NCBI GenBank assembly: GCA_028023455.1
Contig: JAQFVV010006255.1
Location: forward strand, 4,503,501 to 4,567,500
From: Epiperipatus broadwayi
Lineage: Eukaryota; Onychophora; Udeonychophora; Euonychophora; Peripatidae
Direction: 5' to 3'
Length of the DNA stretch: 64,000 bases
Shown here: one piece after another, positions 25,738 through 36,660 of the stretch
How the letters are laid out: each line of letters opens with the position of its first letter
Numbering within the stretch: position 1 is the stretch's first letter
Translations under genes and position numbers: made by a program
The notes under the pieces: generated by a model
Database searches by the model: none
What the model was told of the DNA's origin: nothing
The model's input: the letters and a program-made list of their open reading frames with translations, nothing else

Positions 25738-25815
25738 TCTGTTGGCTCAGTTGTAAGGAGTTTTCTTAAGAAGCATAAGATTGTGAGTTCAGGTTCTAAA
25801 CAGAATGGATTTTTT
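25738..25815 (+). repeat. tRNA-like SINE head within the composite element
   Basis: TGGCTCAGTTGT at 25743-25754 fits the pol III A box (TGGCNNAGTNG), and GAGTTCAGGTTCT about 40 bp later is an altered B box (GAGTTCGAGTTCT in the sister copy). It is followed by a T-run rather than tRNA acceptor pairing, so this is a tRNA-derived element, not a functional tRNA. Confidence 0.65.
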
Positions 25816-25882
25816 TTTTCATTGTTAATTCAAAAATATGGACACAGAAATACAGACAGGGCAAGTTAACATAAAAGCATTT

Positions 25883-26834
25883 AAAATAAAGTGTTCCTGC
25901 TTTTAAAATTATTTTTGTTAAATGAAAGTAACTTTTATTCATTTTGGTCTTGAAAACTTTCACATATAGCAACAGATAATTTTTAAAAAATATATAAACA
26001 TGGTGATAAATCTGTCAGATACTATAGAAAGACTTATGCAATAATTTTTTTTAAAAAATTTAAGATTATTCCTGTATATATTATTAAATGATATTAAATT
26101 TTTTAATTGATATGCCCTCAATGCTGTTTTAGTTTCCTAAAATAAGGTTTTCTTATAAAAATTCATTATAAATTTTATTTTTCTCATTTTACTTTCTTTG
26201 CATTTCTTCATATATTCATATAAACTTTTTTTAAAGATTTCTTTATTTTATATGTAGGGATTATATATGTATATGTACATGTGTGTATATATATATGTAA
26301 ATTTTTTGAGAATATGTATGTATATATTTTTGATATATATACTTTTATATGTATGTGAAGTAATGGTTATATGTTTGTATCATTCAATATTGCAGCTCTG
26401 ATGAAGACTGCATGACAATCAAAACTATCAGGAAAATAAAGGAATCATTGAAAAAGTTTTTTGCATTAAAGTGTATATGAAGGGATTATTGTAAGCAATA
26501 TATATAAATTTTGATTAGATGGGTGACATATTACTGAATTCATTTTTTCCAGAGATAAGATATATGTACTGTAAACTGCTAATAATGAACATAATTTGAT
26601 TCCCAAACAACTTAAATTCAGTTATTGATCAGATTGATAAGTACATTAAGCATACATCTTCAGATTTTTTTTTAAATATAATTCAAAATCCCACATTGTT
26701 ACTTGTAGTCTAATTAGTTCAACTTTCATTATTTCTCATTAAAATATCTATTGTTTTTAATACTACACTCAGTGTTCTGTCATTTCAGTGCATTTTTCAA
26801 AATACATATCCAAGAGATAGGAAAATAACTAAAC
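25883..26834. other. AT-rich stretch with a TA/TG tract
   Basis: A TATATG/TGTGTATATA tract lies at about 26261-26330. Nothing else was supported. Confidence 0.4.
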
Positions 26835-26972
26835 CAGATCACATGTGAGATGGATGAATCAAATAAATGCAGTTTACTGGTGTGTTTAGGAGAAAAGAAT
26901 CTAGGGATTTGAATAGCTGAATGAAACTTGCACCAACTTTCATCCTGCAGTATATTGATAATAGTTTGAAAA
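26835..26972 (+). pseudogene. 5'-truncated LINE tail
   Basis: This is the last roughly 140 bp of the same RTE-like LINE as at 24.1-24.2 kb: CACATGTGAGATGGATG, an AGGAGAAAAGAATCTAGG stretch, TTTCATCCTGCAGTATATTG and GATAATAGTTTGA. Only the C-terminal coding end and 3' end remain, as expected for reverse transcription that stopped early. About 10 bp internal gaps and many substitutions show that it is older than the 20.9 kb copy. Confidence 0.85.
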
Positions 26973-27423
26973 TCATATACATACTAATGAAGTACACCAA
27001 TTCAATTAAATTATTAACTAAAGTCAAATTAAAAATTTGCTACTAATACTTTCCTGCCCAATGCAGTTTTCTCAAGCTAAAATGATGCAAACATAAAACA
27101 AATATATAACAAACTATCTTTCCATAATTGCTTCAGAATTATAACACTTTAATAAAAGAGATTCTTTAATTTTTCTCTTCTTTTTATTTTTCTCAAAAAA
27201 GATAATCTTTGCCTGCTTAAACATAATTCTAAGGCCTGTATTTCCTTAATGAATATATAATGCATATTTATTTCTTATTCTATTTTTATGATTTTTTTCC
27301 TTTGACATTAAATTATTTTGAGTAAATATACTTTCTTATAAAAAGAAGGAATATTAATAACTCCAGGAATGGTATTTCAATCATATTTCTCTTTTGTATT
27401 ATTTCAAAACATTATTTTTAATA
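26973..27423. other. AT-rich stretch, nothing recognised
   Basis: No supported features were found. Confidence 0.4.
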
Positions 27424-27861
27424 ACATTCTTTGCCCACGCTATTTTACCATCAAGCACTGCATGAAAACCATTCTTTATGCTTATATAAGCTGTTTACAC
27501 ATAGACAAACTTCTCATATAGTAGCATCACTCAGTGCAAGCCAGAGTAATCAAACAATGGCTGCAGAAAGGTTTGTGCATAAAATCCTTATCTAGTACCT
27601 ATGCATCCAATATCTCCAGACTAGTTTCTAACTTGAGGCTTTCATCAGTGAGGAGCCTTGTATCTGAGAGCTACACCTAGATATTAATGCTCTGAGATTC
27701 CAGGCTCCTTGCTGATGAAATCCACAAGCTACAAATTAGTCTGGGGATATTGAATGAGTAGGCACTAGATAAAGATGTTATGCACAAACCTTTCTGCATC
27801 CATTAATTACTCTGGCTTGCACTGAGTGGTGCTATTATATGAAGAGTTTGCCCATGCTATT
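27424..27861. repeat. R1 fold-back copy
   Basis: Two inverted R1 arms meet near 27680-27700. TGCAAGCCAGAGTAATCAA pairs with TTAATTACTCTGGCTTGCA, and TCCAATATCTCCAGACTAGT pairs with TTAGTCTGGGGATATTGAA. GCCCACGCTATTTTACCA at the left end pairs with GCCCATGCTATTTTCTTA at the right, although these two are direct rather than inverted and may be a remnant of the insertion site. Confidence 0.85.
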
Positions 27862-27938
27862 TTCTTATTACCAAAAATATGATTCCACATTAAAACTTAT
27901 AAGAAGATATTTGTCTGAAGGTTTGTAATGATGTTATA

Positions 27939-28427
27939 TTATAAGATGTGATATGTTGGACTATTTCCATCATTTATGAGTGAATGTTGAATGTTAAACT
28001 TTCCAAATACAAACAACTTCTTAGTAATAACACACAAATAGACAATACAGGTTAGTAATTACACAACATTTCAAGTAATATTATTTCTCCACTCTTCTTC
28101 AGATGTTGCTGGCCTATATGCACAGTGACAATATTCGCTTAGAAGTTGAACTTGCACCTTTAAATTCAATATTCAAGAATCTAAAGGTGTGAGTTCAACT
28201 TCTAAGTGAATATTGTCATTGTGCATATAGGCCAGCAACACCTGAAGAAGAGTAGAGAATAATACTACTCAAAATGTTGTGTAGTTACTAACCTGTATTG
28301 TCTATTTGTGTGTTATTACTAACAAGTTGTTTGTATTTGGAAAGTTTATATAAAGTTTAAAATTTTCTATACAAAGAACATTCACTCATAAATGATGGAA
28401 ATAGTCCAACATATCACATCTTATAAG
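27939..28427. mobile_element. Large palindromic MITE
   Basis: The ends TTATAAGATGTGATATGTTG and CAACATATCACATCTTATAA are perfect 20-bp inverted repeats. Pairing continues through CTATTTCCATCATTTATGAG, TAGACAATACAGGTTAGTA and GCTGGCCTATATGCACA, down to a central hairpin at 28169-28190 with a loop of only about 20 bp. The element is about 490 bp with no coding frame. The flanking CTTATAAGAAGATA appears at 27896 and 28420, but offset from the left end, so target duplication is uncertain. Confidence 0.9.
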
Positions 28428-28924
28428 AAGATAATTTAAATGACAAAAAAATAAAATATATTTCTTCTTTTTTAAGATTTTCAAAATTATTATCACTATT
28501 ATGATTTCCATTAAACAAAATACATTTAATCAATTCATCAGAATAGTTTATACCAATATAATCTTTATAAAATTCTTTCCTTCATTTATATAGAAAAAAA
28601 TATTTAAAGTTATTTTTTGACTGATAACTATGAGGTCTAACAGTAGGTCTTAAACCCTTACTTTTAACAACTGCTTACCAAACAATTATTTTTTAAATCT
28701 CTAACCACTAATAAATTCAAAACTTTTATGTGAATTGAATTCAACCCCCTCCTTCCATAATATATTTTATAGAAGACTCAAAATTTAAATTTATTTAATA
28801 ATTCTTTCAATTTATTCCTTTTTTGATAGAATTAATATACATTCACAATTAATAAAACTCTCTTGAAAATAATTAATGTATAAACTGAACAAGTCAATGA
28901 TAAAAATAATATAACTTATTATCC
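28428..28924. other. AT-rich stretch, nothing recognised
   Basis: No supported features were found. Confidence 0.4.
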
Positions 28925-29517
28925 ACCTCTCTTTAAATTGAGAGTAGTGGGTCGCGTGAAAGTCTGAGTTCGAATCCCGCATATATTACATATATAAATG
29001 CAGGTTTAAGCCTGTACAATGTATTAATTTAAATAAATAGTGTGTAAAAGGTCTGCCCATCCCTCGCAATATGTACGTATAAATGGATTATTCTCCTGTA
29101 CATGAGGGATCAGAATGACTAATATGTCAACATGGGTAGGATGACAACCTTGGCACTAACAAGGGCTTTGAACATTTCACCATCAGATTTTCAATGAAAT
29201 GGAAGACTGAAGAGTTGTGAGTTGGAATAGTTTGAAGCCTGTCCATTAAAGTATGAAGATTGGCTATCTTAATATAAAGCTGAGCACTCATTATATATAT
29301 ACGTGTGAGGATAGTAATCTAGATCAACTGATGATTGCTGGTTTAGCATGAAATACATGTATTGGTGATTATTTATCTTTTCAACATATGTGTGATCAGG
29401 TGGGTCAGCAATATGAGATAGCACTGAGAGTAGTGGGTCGTGTGAAAGTCTGAGTTTGAATCCCACATATATTACATATATAAATGCAGGTTTAAGCCTG
29501 TACAATGTATTAAAACT
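28925..29517 (+). mobile_element. R2 unit bounded by two direct terminal repeats
   Basis: This is the most complete R2 copy. A terminal repeat of about 90 bp at 28937-29024 (GAGAGTAGTGGGTCGCGTGA to CCTGTACAATGTATTA) is followed by the R2 body. The same repeat returns at 29426-29514 with only two or three substitutions. Each repeat carries GAGTTCGAATCCC or GAGTTTGAATCCC, close to a tRNA B box, followed by ATATATTACATATATAAATG. The unit has no coding frame. It could be a SINE-like element in tandem, a TRIM-like LTR element, or one and a bit units of a satellite with a period of about 490 bp. Confidence 0.8.
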
Positions 29518-32107
29518 TACTATTATAAATTAAATTTTTAGAACCTTCCAACAATAAAAGTAGATTCCTTAATAACCTTAATTGTGTTATTAGAGGATTT
29601 TATACATTTTACTTATAATGGTAAGTTTTATAAGATTAAGGAAATGTGGATAATAATATTATTTCACTTCTGATTCATTTAGTTTATATTAATTATATGA
29701 GAGTTGTATTAATTAAGACTATATATATTTAAAATTGTCTTGTAGGTATGTCATTGATTATTTGTTTAGAAGAAAAACCAAATTGGAAAAATTGCTTAAA
29801 TAAATTTAATATTGGTAATCCTTTTAGAAAATATATATTGGAAGAAAATGAAGGGTAGGTTTTATTCTATTAAAGATTCTGGCTATATTAATAAGATGTT
29901 TAAAAAATAAGTGTTTGAAATGTAGTCAATATATTAATATTATGGATTTAAGGCCTACTTTAAGATCTGATAATTATCAGCCTGTCAATCAATAAAAAAT
30001 TTAATTGTTCTAAAAGAGTAGTCTTGCTTCAAATAAGAAAATTGAAACATGTTGGTGCCTTAAAATTTTTGTAATGAAAAACTAAACTACATTACTATGT
30101 AACATATGCACTTATTAAGAGATGACATTGCAGAAAACTTGAAGAAAAAAACAAGGAATTTTTCACTGGAACACACTTTGTATATTAAAATTAAAATTTT
30201 TGTTATCAATATTGTAGTCTAATTTTTACTGTAGGTTCTTTTTTCAGTTAAATTTATTTTCTGCAAGACTTCCACTGAGAAAAAAAAAGAATATTTTCCA
30301 AAGTGCAATCTATAAACAAAAAATAAACACTGTATTGGTTCCCTTGTAATCATATTTTCAAAGGGTTTCTTATTCTCTCAATAATTATCTTAACTGAATG
30401 TTTGGAGCAATAATACACAGTCTTTCCTAAATCATACAGTCATTTCACAATTATGTCTGCATTTCTTAATAATTTCACTCTATAGAATGAGCTGGAAGAA
30501 ATTAATAAATCATTTTTTGCAAAAGAATATAAGAAAAAATATTGGAAAGTAATTTGCAATGAGTACAAACCATTCCTTGTAGTTAATGTCTCTGATATTT
30601 GGTTGAAATAGATTTATATCAAATTTATTTCTAAATTATACAAGAGTTCTCAAAAATATCAAAATTATGCCTTTATCTCCAACATTTTATATTTTGAAAT
30701 CGACTAATATATGTTATACCACAAGTAGTATCAACACATTCAAAAATATTTTGTTTTATCTCAGAAATTATTTTTTTCTTTACATAATTTGTTATACTGT
30801 CAATTATTTGCTCTTGAATAATCAGATGGTAAGAAATATAAACATTTTTTATGTCAAAATGTTCAATTTTCATTAGATGTATTTTTGATACTTGATATAA
30901 ACTGATAATAATTATACTTATTTTAAAAACTATTTTTGGTAATAAGTTCCTCTCTACATTTACTTTTACTAAATAAAAAAAAAAACTTTGGTGCACAAAC
31001 CAATGACATTTGTCACATAATGAAAAATACTTTGTTTTTTATTTTCCCTTTTGTTGAAATAGCTTATTGATAAACTTTTTTTAAATTTTAACAACATTGT
31101 TAATGTTTTCTACTATTCTAAGCAGAAAAAAATAATTTTTTGAGTTTAATTATAGCCATGTAACCCATGATTTTTCCCTTTCTTTATTTTTAAGAATAAA
31201 TATTTAATCTTAAAAACAATTCAATCAGTGAGTTGACTGACAATAAATTGTAAGATTTTTTAACCCTTTTATCAATTGGGAGAGAACTATAAAGTAATTA
31301 CTGTCAAATGTTCAAATATTTTTTTATTTTCTTAACATGAAATAGTTTCTCTCTTAATAGTACCAACTCTAAAATCATCTGAAATTGAAAGTTATCAAAA
31401 ATCATCACTATAGGGAGATTACCTTTTTGATTTTTTTTTTAATGTTCTTTTTTTTTTCACTTTTAAATAGTTCCTACAAGTTTTGCTAATTAGTTGACAA
31501 TATTGGATTTGAAAGTATTGTGCACTTTATAATGGATTGAGGTATTTTTAAGAGCATTTTCTCATTCTTTTATCATTTTTCTTAAATTCTGCTAAAATGT
31601 CTAGATTTGAAAAATATAAAAGTTTAATAATTCTAATATATATATATTATTTTAAGTTATACTTTAAAATGAATATTTTAACATATATATATACATTATG
31701 AGTAGCAACTAAATTTAAAATAAATAAGCTTTAGAATTAATGATTTTACACATAACAATATTTTATAAATATCAATTTGATTTAACATTACTAATTTTTA
31801 TATATCACACAAAGCATCACATGGTTCAACTTATTTTCAACATTTGCATTATAATGAATAATTTATTACATTGGCTCTTGTTCCGAATTGTACATTGCAA
31901 GGTTGAATAATCAGTGGAGCAATCACTCTTAATATATCATTTTTATAAACAGATATTGTACATTTACTTATATCAAAATGTAGTACAATAAATTACTAAG
32001 TAAAAAAAATCCTAAAAATATAGCTAGTATAATGCGATATTTATTTTTTTATATAAAAGACTAAATAATAATAATAATTTACTATTATTATGTTGTTGCT
32101 TTTAGAC
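29518..32107. other. AT-rich non-coding stretch
   Basis: No gene was supported. A faint coding-like patch around 29755-29990 contains several in-frame stops and matched nothing recognised. Poly-T and TA tracts are common. Confidence 0.4.
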
Positions 32108-35100
32108 ATGGCTGCTGAAAGGAGTTTAACTAAAAGAAAATCCTTTGACTCATCTTTGAGATCTTAAAGAACCTTTGCAGAGCAAATTCCTAATGTCCAT
32201 CTCTATATTTTTATTGTTGCAACTGTTATTACATATGATTCTTCATATTATAAATAAATATAGATAAACTGATTGCTAGAATGCATCAACCAGCATGGTG
32301 AATTTACTGGCTTTTTACCTCGACTGATATTTCTATTAAGAACTATCAAGAAATACAATGATGTTTTTTGTTCTTAGTGTCAGAGGTAAAAAGCCAGTGG
32401 ATTCACCATGCTGGCTGATGCATTCTAGTGAGCAATCCATCTATTTTTTGATGAATATATGAATGAAAGTTTTTATAAAGATTATATGCATTTGCCATGT
32501 ATAAAATGTCAGTCAAGCAATAGTTGGTAAGCAGAAGTAGAGGCTGCTAAGAATCCTCTGATTTCAGATTCAGGCTACCTTTTTAGAGCAACCTTTTATT
32601 CAGGTACTTACAAATGGAGATCACTTTCAATAAAATGAAAAGATGGAGAGTCAGCTGATTTTTTTTTAAAAAAAACTCTATTTTATTACAATAACAAATA
32701 TTGAAAGCACAAGTGAAATGAATTCATTAAAAATAAAAAGTAAAAAAGAACATTGATTTGATTGATGATATACTTAATGAAAGATGCCAAATGGAGAGAA
32801 TTCAGGATTATATAATAAATTTTCATTGTGATGAAGAAGTAAAGGAATTTTATATGCATATACAAAAGGCTTTTAATCAGATCAAATAATATTTTAAAAT
32901 TATCATGAAAGACTTTAATGCTAATTGATTAAGAGATAAAAGTGCTGTGGTTAAACTTGGTTATGGATAGAGACTTCTGGAGTTTGTCAAAAAATAAATA
33001 TTTTATATTATGAATTCTTTGAGGAAAATACTTAACAGAAATTGACACGAAAGCATCCAAATGAAGGTACAGCAAAATTGGATTTTATTTGGAATAACAG
33101 AAAATATATATTCCAGATTATGTAAAATCAAAGAGATTAAAATTACTATTAAAAAAATACATTCTACAATGATTTTAAATTAGAGCTTGCAAACCAACAT
33201 AAATAACAGATTTGAAGAAGTTTCAAACTTGAATGAAATCAATAAGAAACTGATACACTATTAAAAACTTCCAAAAGCATCAATTTACAAGTAAATTTTC
33301 TACTAAGACAAAACAATATATATATACAAAGGAATGTGAAAAATTTTTAAAATAATTCATTAAGAGAACTGAATATCGAAAGTTTTGTAAAATGATGCAA
33401 CAATAACTAATAATGACCTAAGAAATACAATTTGAATTGGCAAGGAAACCTATAGAAGAGAATAAAAGTCTCAAAAGTATAAACAAACATCTTGATATTG
33501 TAAGAAACACTACTTCTGAACTATGAAGAAAAGATGGACATATTACTAAAAAAACTAATGACATTCCTACATTTATTTATTTTCTGTATTATCCAGCATT
33601 TTAAATGAAAATATGAGATGGTTAGTTAAATCTATAAAGAAGGGGAAAACTCCAGCAAATGATAGAATTATCATCAATAACTTAAAAGAAGCAAGTGAAG
33701 AAATAAAATAAAAAGTTGATACAGTTATAATGATAATGGTGCACCAGATGTTTAAAAAATGCAATGATAATATTAGCATTTAAGAAAGATAATAAAGAAG
33801 ACCTTAGAAATGACAGACTATTAATCTTCTATCAGCTCTACATAAAATCTTTATTAAAGTAATTACAATTTGATTCCAGTGAACTATGGATTCTAATCAA
33901 ATTGGATTTAAAAGTAGTTCTAGCACAAAGGATCATATTCAAGTATTGAGAAAAGTTCTAGAAAGGTGATATGAATATGATTTGCCATTATGCATTGGAA
34001 TTATAAAATATGAAAAGGATTTTGATTCTATAAATATTTCTATGCTAATTAAAACTTTAAATTATCAAAATATAGACTCTGGATATGGCATATTCTGAAA
34101 AATAATTATCAAAATGCAACAGCAGTGATTAGATTTCATAATAATACTAAGAAGATTAACACTGAAATGGGAGTATAACAGGATGATCCCATATCTCCAA
34201 AACTATTTATAAGAAGTATTTTGTGGGTTAATATGAGGAACTAAAGAAGTAAAAGAAAATGAAAATTGTTCAAGTTACTTAAATTTTGTGCAGATGGTGC
34301 AAATTGTTTTTGAAATAATGTTTCAAAACACCAGAAAATATGGCAAAAATCATCAGATGAAAGCGAAAAAAATAGGACTAAAGATAAATGATAAAAAAAA
34401 TGTTCAGTGGATTTTCTCAGAAGAAGAAAATAAAGAATTATAATAATGAATTTAAAAATGTTAACAATAACAAATCTCGATCAGATTATTAATACAGTTG
34501 GAAAGATAGTGGATGAAATTAATCATAGATAGATGTGTTTTTTGATAGAAATTATTAATTTAAAAAAATTAACAACTACATATCTCGGTCAGATTATTAA
34601 TACAGATGGAGTTAACAACTACATATCTCAGTGAGATAATTAATACAGATGGAAACATAATGGATGAAATTAATCATAGAATTAAACTTGGATGGTCAGC
34701 AGTGCTTCCATATAAATTTGAGACTTGGACACTAAACAGAAAAATAATACAAAGACTTTAAACCACTCAATAAAGTATGAAGAAATCCATCATGAAAATA
34801 AATGAAAAGTTCAAAAATAAAATGCATGAGTGAGAGTAAAAATAGATATCACTGACACTATTGGATGAATTAAGAGAGTTAAATTAAACTAATTTGAAAA
34901 AAATTACTAAAATAGATGATAGTGGATAGATAATTGAAATTTTAAATTGGATCCCTAGAGATATTAAAACAACTAAAAAAGAAATCATAAGTAAGTAAGA
35001 TGAATTGATGGAAGAAATAAGAAAATCCTCTTGTGTGATGTGAAGATAGTATAACAATCAATTTATTACATAATTCATTTATATGTTTAAAAATATAAGG

Positions 35101-35171
35101 ATCAATGTAACTAGATTAAACTTGGAGAGATCTTTATTCTGAAGTAGATCAATGATAGTTGAAAGTGATGG
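32108..35171 (+). pseudogene. Old decayed copy of the RTE-like LINE
   Basis: It is collinear with the LINE at 20.9-24.2 kb from leader to tail but riddled with deletions, frameshifts and stops. Recognisable points are the leader start GGCTGCTGAAAGGAGTT, the leader end TTCAGGTACTTACAA, nuclease remnants near 32900 (GACTTTAATGCTAATTG) and 33050 (GAAAGCATCCAAATGAAGGT), the RT block near 33640 (GGGGAAAACTCCAGCAAATG) and 34010 (TATGAAAAGGATTTTGATTC), GATGATCCCATATCTCC at 34181, and a tail near 35130 (CTTGGAGAGATCTTTATTCT). An extra inverted piece of leader sits at 32380-32450 and a local triplication at 34455-34690. It is far older than the upstream copy. Confidence 0.9.
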
Positions 35172-35440
35172 CGATGAAAATGCTCTTAGATATATTTTGT
35201 TTGCACCATTATTTACATTTCATTTTTCTTACTCCATTTTTAAAATGTAATGGATTATGCAAACTAAGTTATAAGATTCAAGATTATTTTTTGATTTGAT
35301 AACCTTTTGATAAGATCCTGTCTGGTGGGTGATATTTCAATTGTACTTTGATTTTTGCAATTATTGCCAAATAATCCTAAAACTTTAATTTACAAAATCT
35401 AGAATATTAATAATAATATAACTATTTTTTATAATTTTAG
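35172..35440. other. AT-rich stretch ending in a polypyrimidine-AG signal
   Basis: The last 20 bases, ACTATTTTTTATAATTTTAG, have the look of an intron 3' end. Nothing else was recognised. Confidence 0.3.
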
Positions 35441-35527
35441 TCCAATGAAATTGATATTCATTATGATGACAGTTCATACTGCATGGCATTAGATGTGAAT
35501 CCTCATTACCTTTCTGAGAAATATTAA
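35441..35527 (+). CDS. Possible terminal exon, 28 codons then stop
   Basis: Directly after a TTTTTTATAATTTTAG acceptor-like signal, a frame opens with SNEIDIHYDDSSYCMALDVN, ends LSEKY, and stops with TAA. The amino-acid mix (Asp, His, Tyr, Ser, Cys, Pro) is unlike the Lys/Ile/Phe/Asn background that chance frames give in this DNA. An AATAAA lies about 18 bases after the stop, which would suit a short 3' UTR. No protein family was recognised and no partner exon could be identified. The nearest upstream sequence is a dead LINE, so a long intron would be needed. A chance open frame remains quite possible. Confidence 0.35.
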   Translation, partial: SNEIDIHYDDSSYCMALDVNPHYLSEKY

Positions 35528-35887
35528 CAACAGATATGATCTATGATAAATAAATATGTTTAATTATTTGATTATTTATACATTATATATCATTTAAAGG
35601 TAGTATATTTATTGAAAATGAACTTTTTTAGAAAGTCTCTAAATAATAATTGTTCTCTTATCAAGTAAGTTACACAGCTCTGCTTTGTAGCAAAAATATG
35701 ACTAGATATATCAAACATTGTAATAATAGATTTTTTTTAAATTTCTTAAAATATAAGGTTAGATCATTAAAAATCACAAATATAAGGAATGATTAGAAAG
35801 CACATATTTTCAAAAATATTTTGCAAAAAAAAGAAATCAGTATATAAAAATAATAATATAAAGATTAAGTAGCAGAAGTGTTAATTT

Positions 35888-36660
35888 GGACTTTTAGGAT
35901 TCTTATGTTACTGAGACATGGAATTCTATTCTTGAATTCATTAAAAAAAGAAATTATGATTGGCTCTCTAATAATAATATTTATGATGATTAAAAGGAAA
36001 TATGTGATGTTTTGCTTGGCAAAATAATAAATTGAATGTAGAACTTCATAATAAATGTAAAGGCTTAAAAATGATTGGTTGGTTAAATTACAAAGTAGAT
36101 ATTTTGCTGATTATGATGATTCTAATTCTTTTTTAAGCATAGAATTTCAACATATGGACTTGAGAAATAGCATCAGATTCTTATGAAATACATTGTTGTC
36201 ACTCTTATATATGATGAGAATGATATTTCAAAATTAAGGAGAATGTATTTTGATTAATAATATAAAAATTGAGTTGATAACTTTTAATGATATATCCATT
36301 TTATCTATCTATTCAGATTTGTACAAAAAATATCTAGTTTAATAAAGTTAAAATAATTCTTTATAATCTTAAATATGGGAAAGCAGCAAATTCTGATGAC
36401 ATATCTAGAGAAGTTTTGTATAGAGTGTAGTGATGGTTTAATTTCAAAAATACAGGAAGTTTTGAGGAATATACTTTAATGAAACCATGCCGCAAGTTGA
36501 TAAGGATGCTTTTATTTTTAGAATTTTCAAATTTTTCCTCTATAGCAAAGGTATTTTGAATAAGTTATGGTTTTAAAAAATCAAGAAAGATTATAAAAGA
36601 GTATAATGTGTTTGTTTCATTAATAAATGCTATAAGAATACTTACACTATTAATTAATCT
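35888..36660 (+). pseudogene. Eroded LINE fragment of another family
   Basis: The frame near 35898 reads DSYVTETWNSILEFIKKRNY, then DWLSNNNIYDD before a stop, then EICDVLLGKI, which resembles the connector between nuclease and RT in LINE polyproteins. About 400 bp later LKYGKAANSDDISREVLY resembles the first RT block (GKAxGxDxIxxE). Several frame changes and stops separate them, and nothing as clear as FADD was found. It is not collinear with the LINEs at 21 and 32 kb, so it is another family or a very divergent member. Confidence 0.45.

Larger units (their letters stand above)
25049..25882 (+). mobile_element. Composite element: palindromic MITE, AT spacer, tRNA-like end (copy 1)
   Basis: Three parts occur in the same order in a second copy at 38508-39385 on the other strand. 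They are the palindrome (25049-25411), an AT spacer containing ATATCATGTGATTGTCTACTA and two AATATTxAACAAAATTTT(G/A)TTCTACAAAT blocks, and a tRNA-like segment followed by ATTCAAAAATATGGACACAG and a terminal ATAAAAGCATT. The outermost motif AATGCTTTTAT/ATAAAAGCATT is inverted at the two ends, so the whole 830 bp could move as one unit. No coding capacity was seen. Confidence 0.7.
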
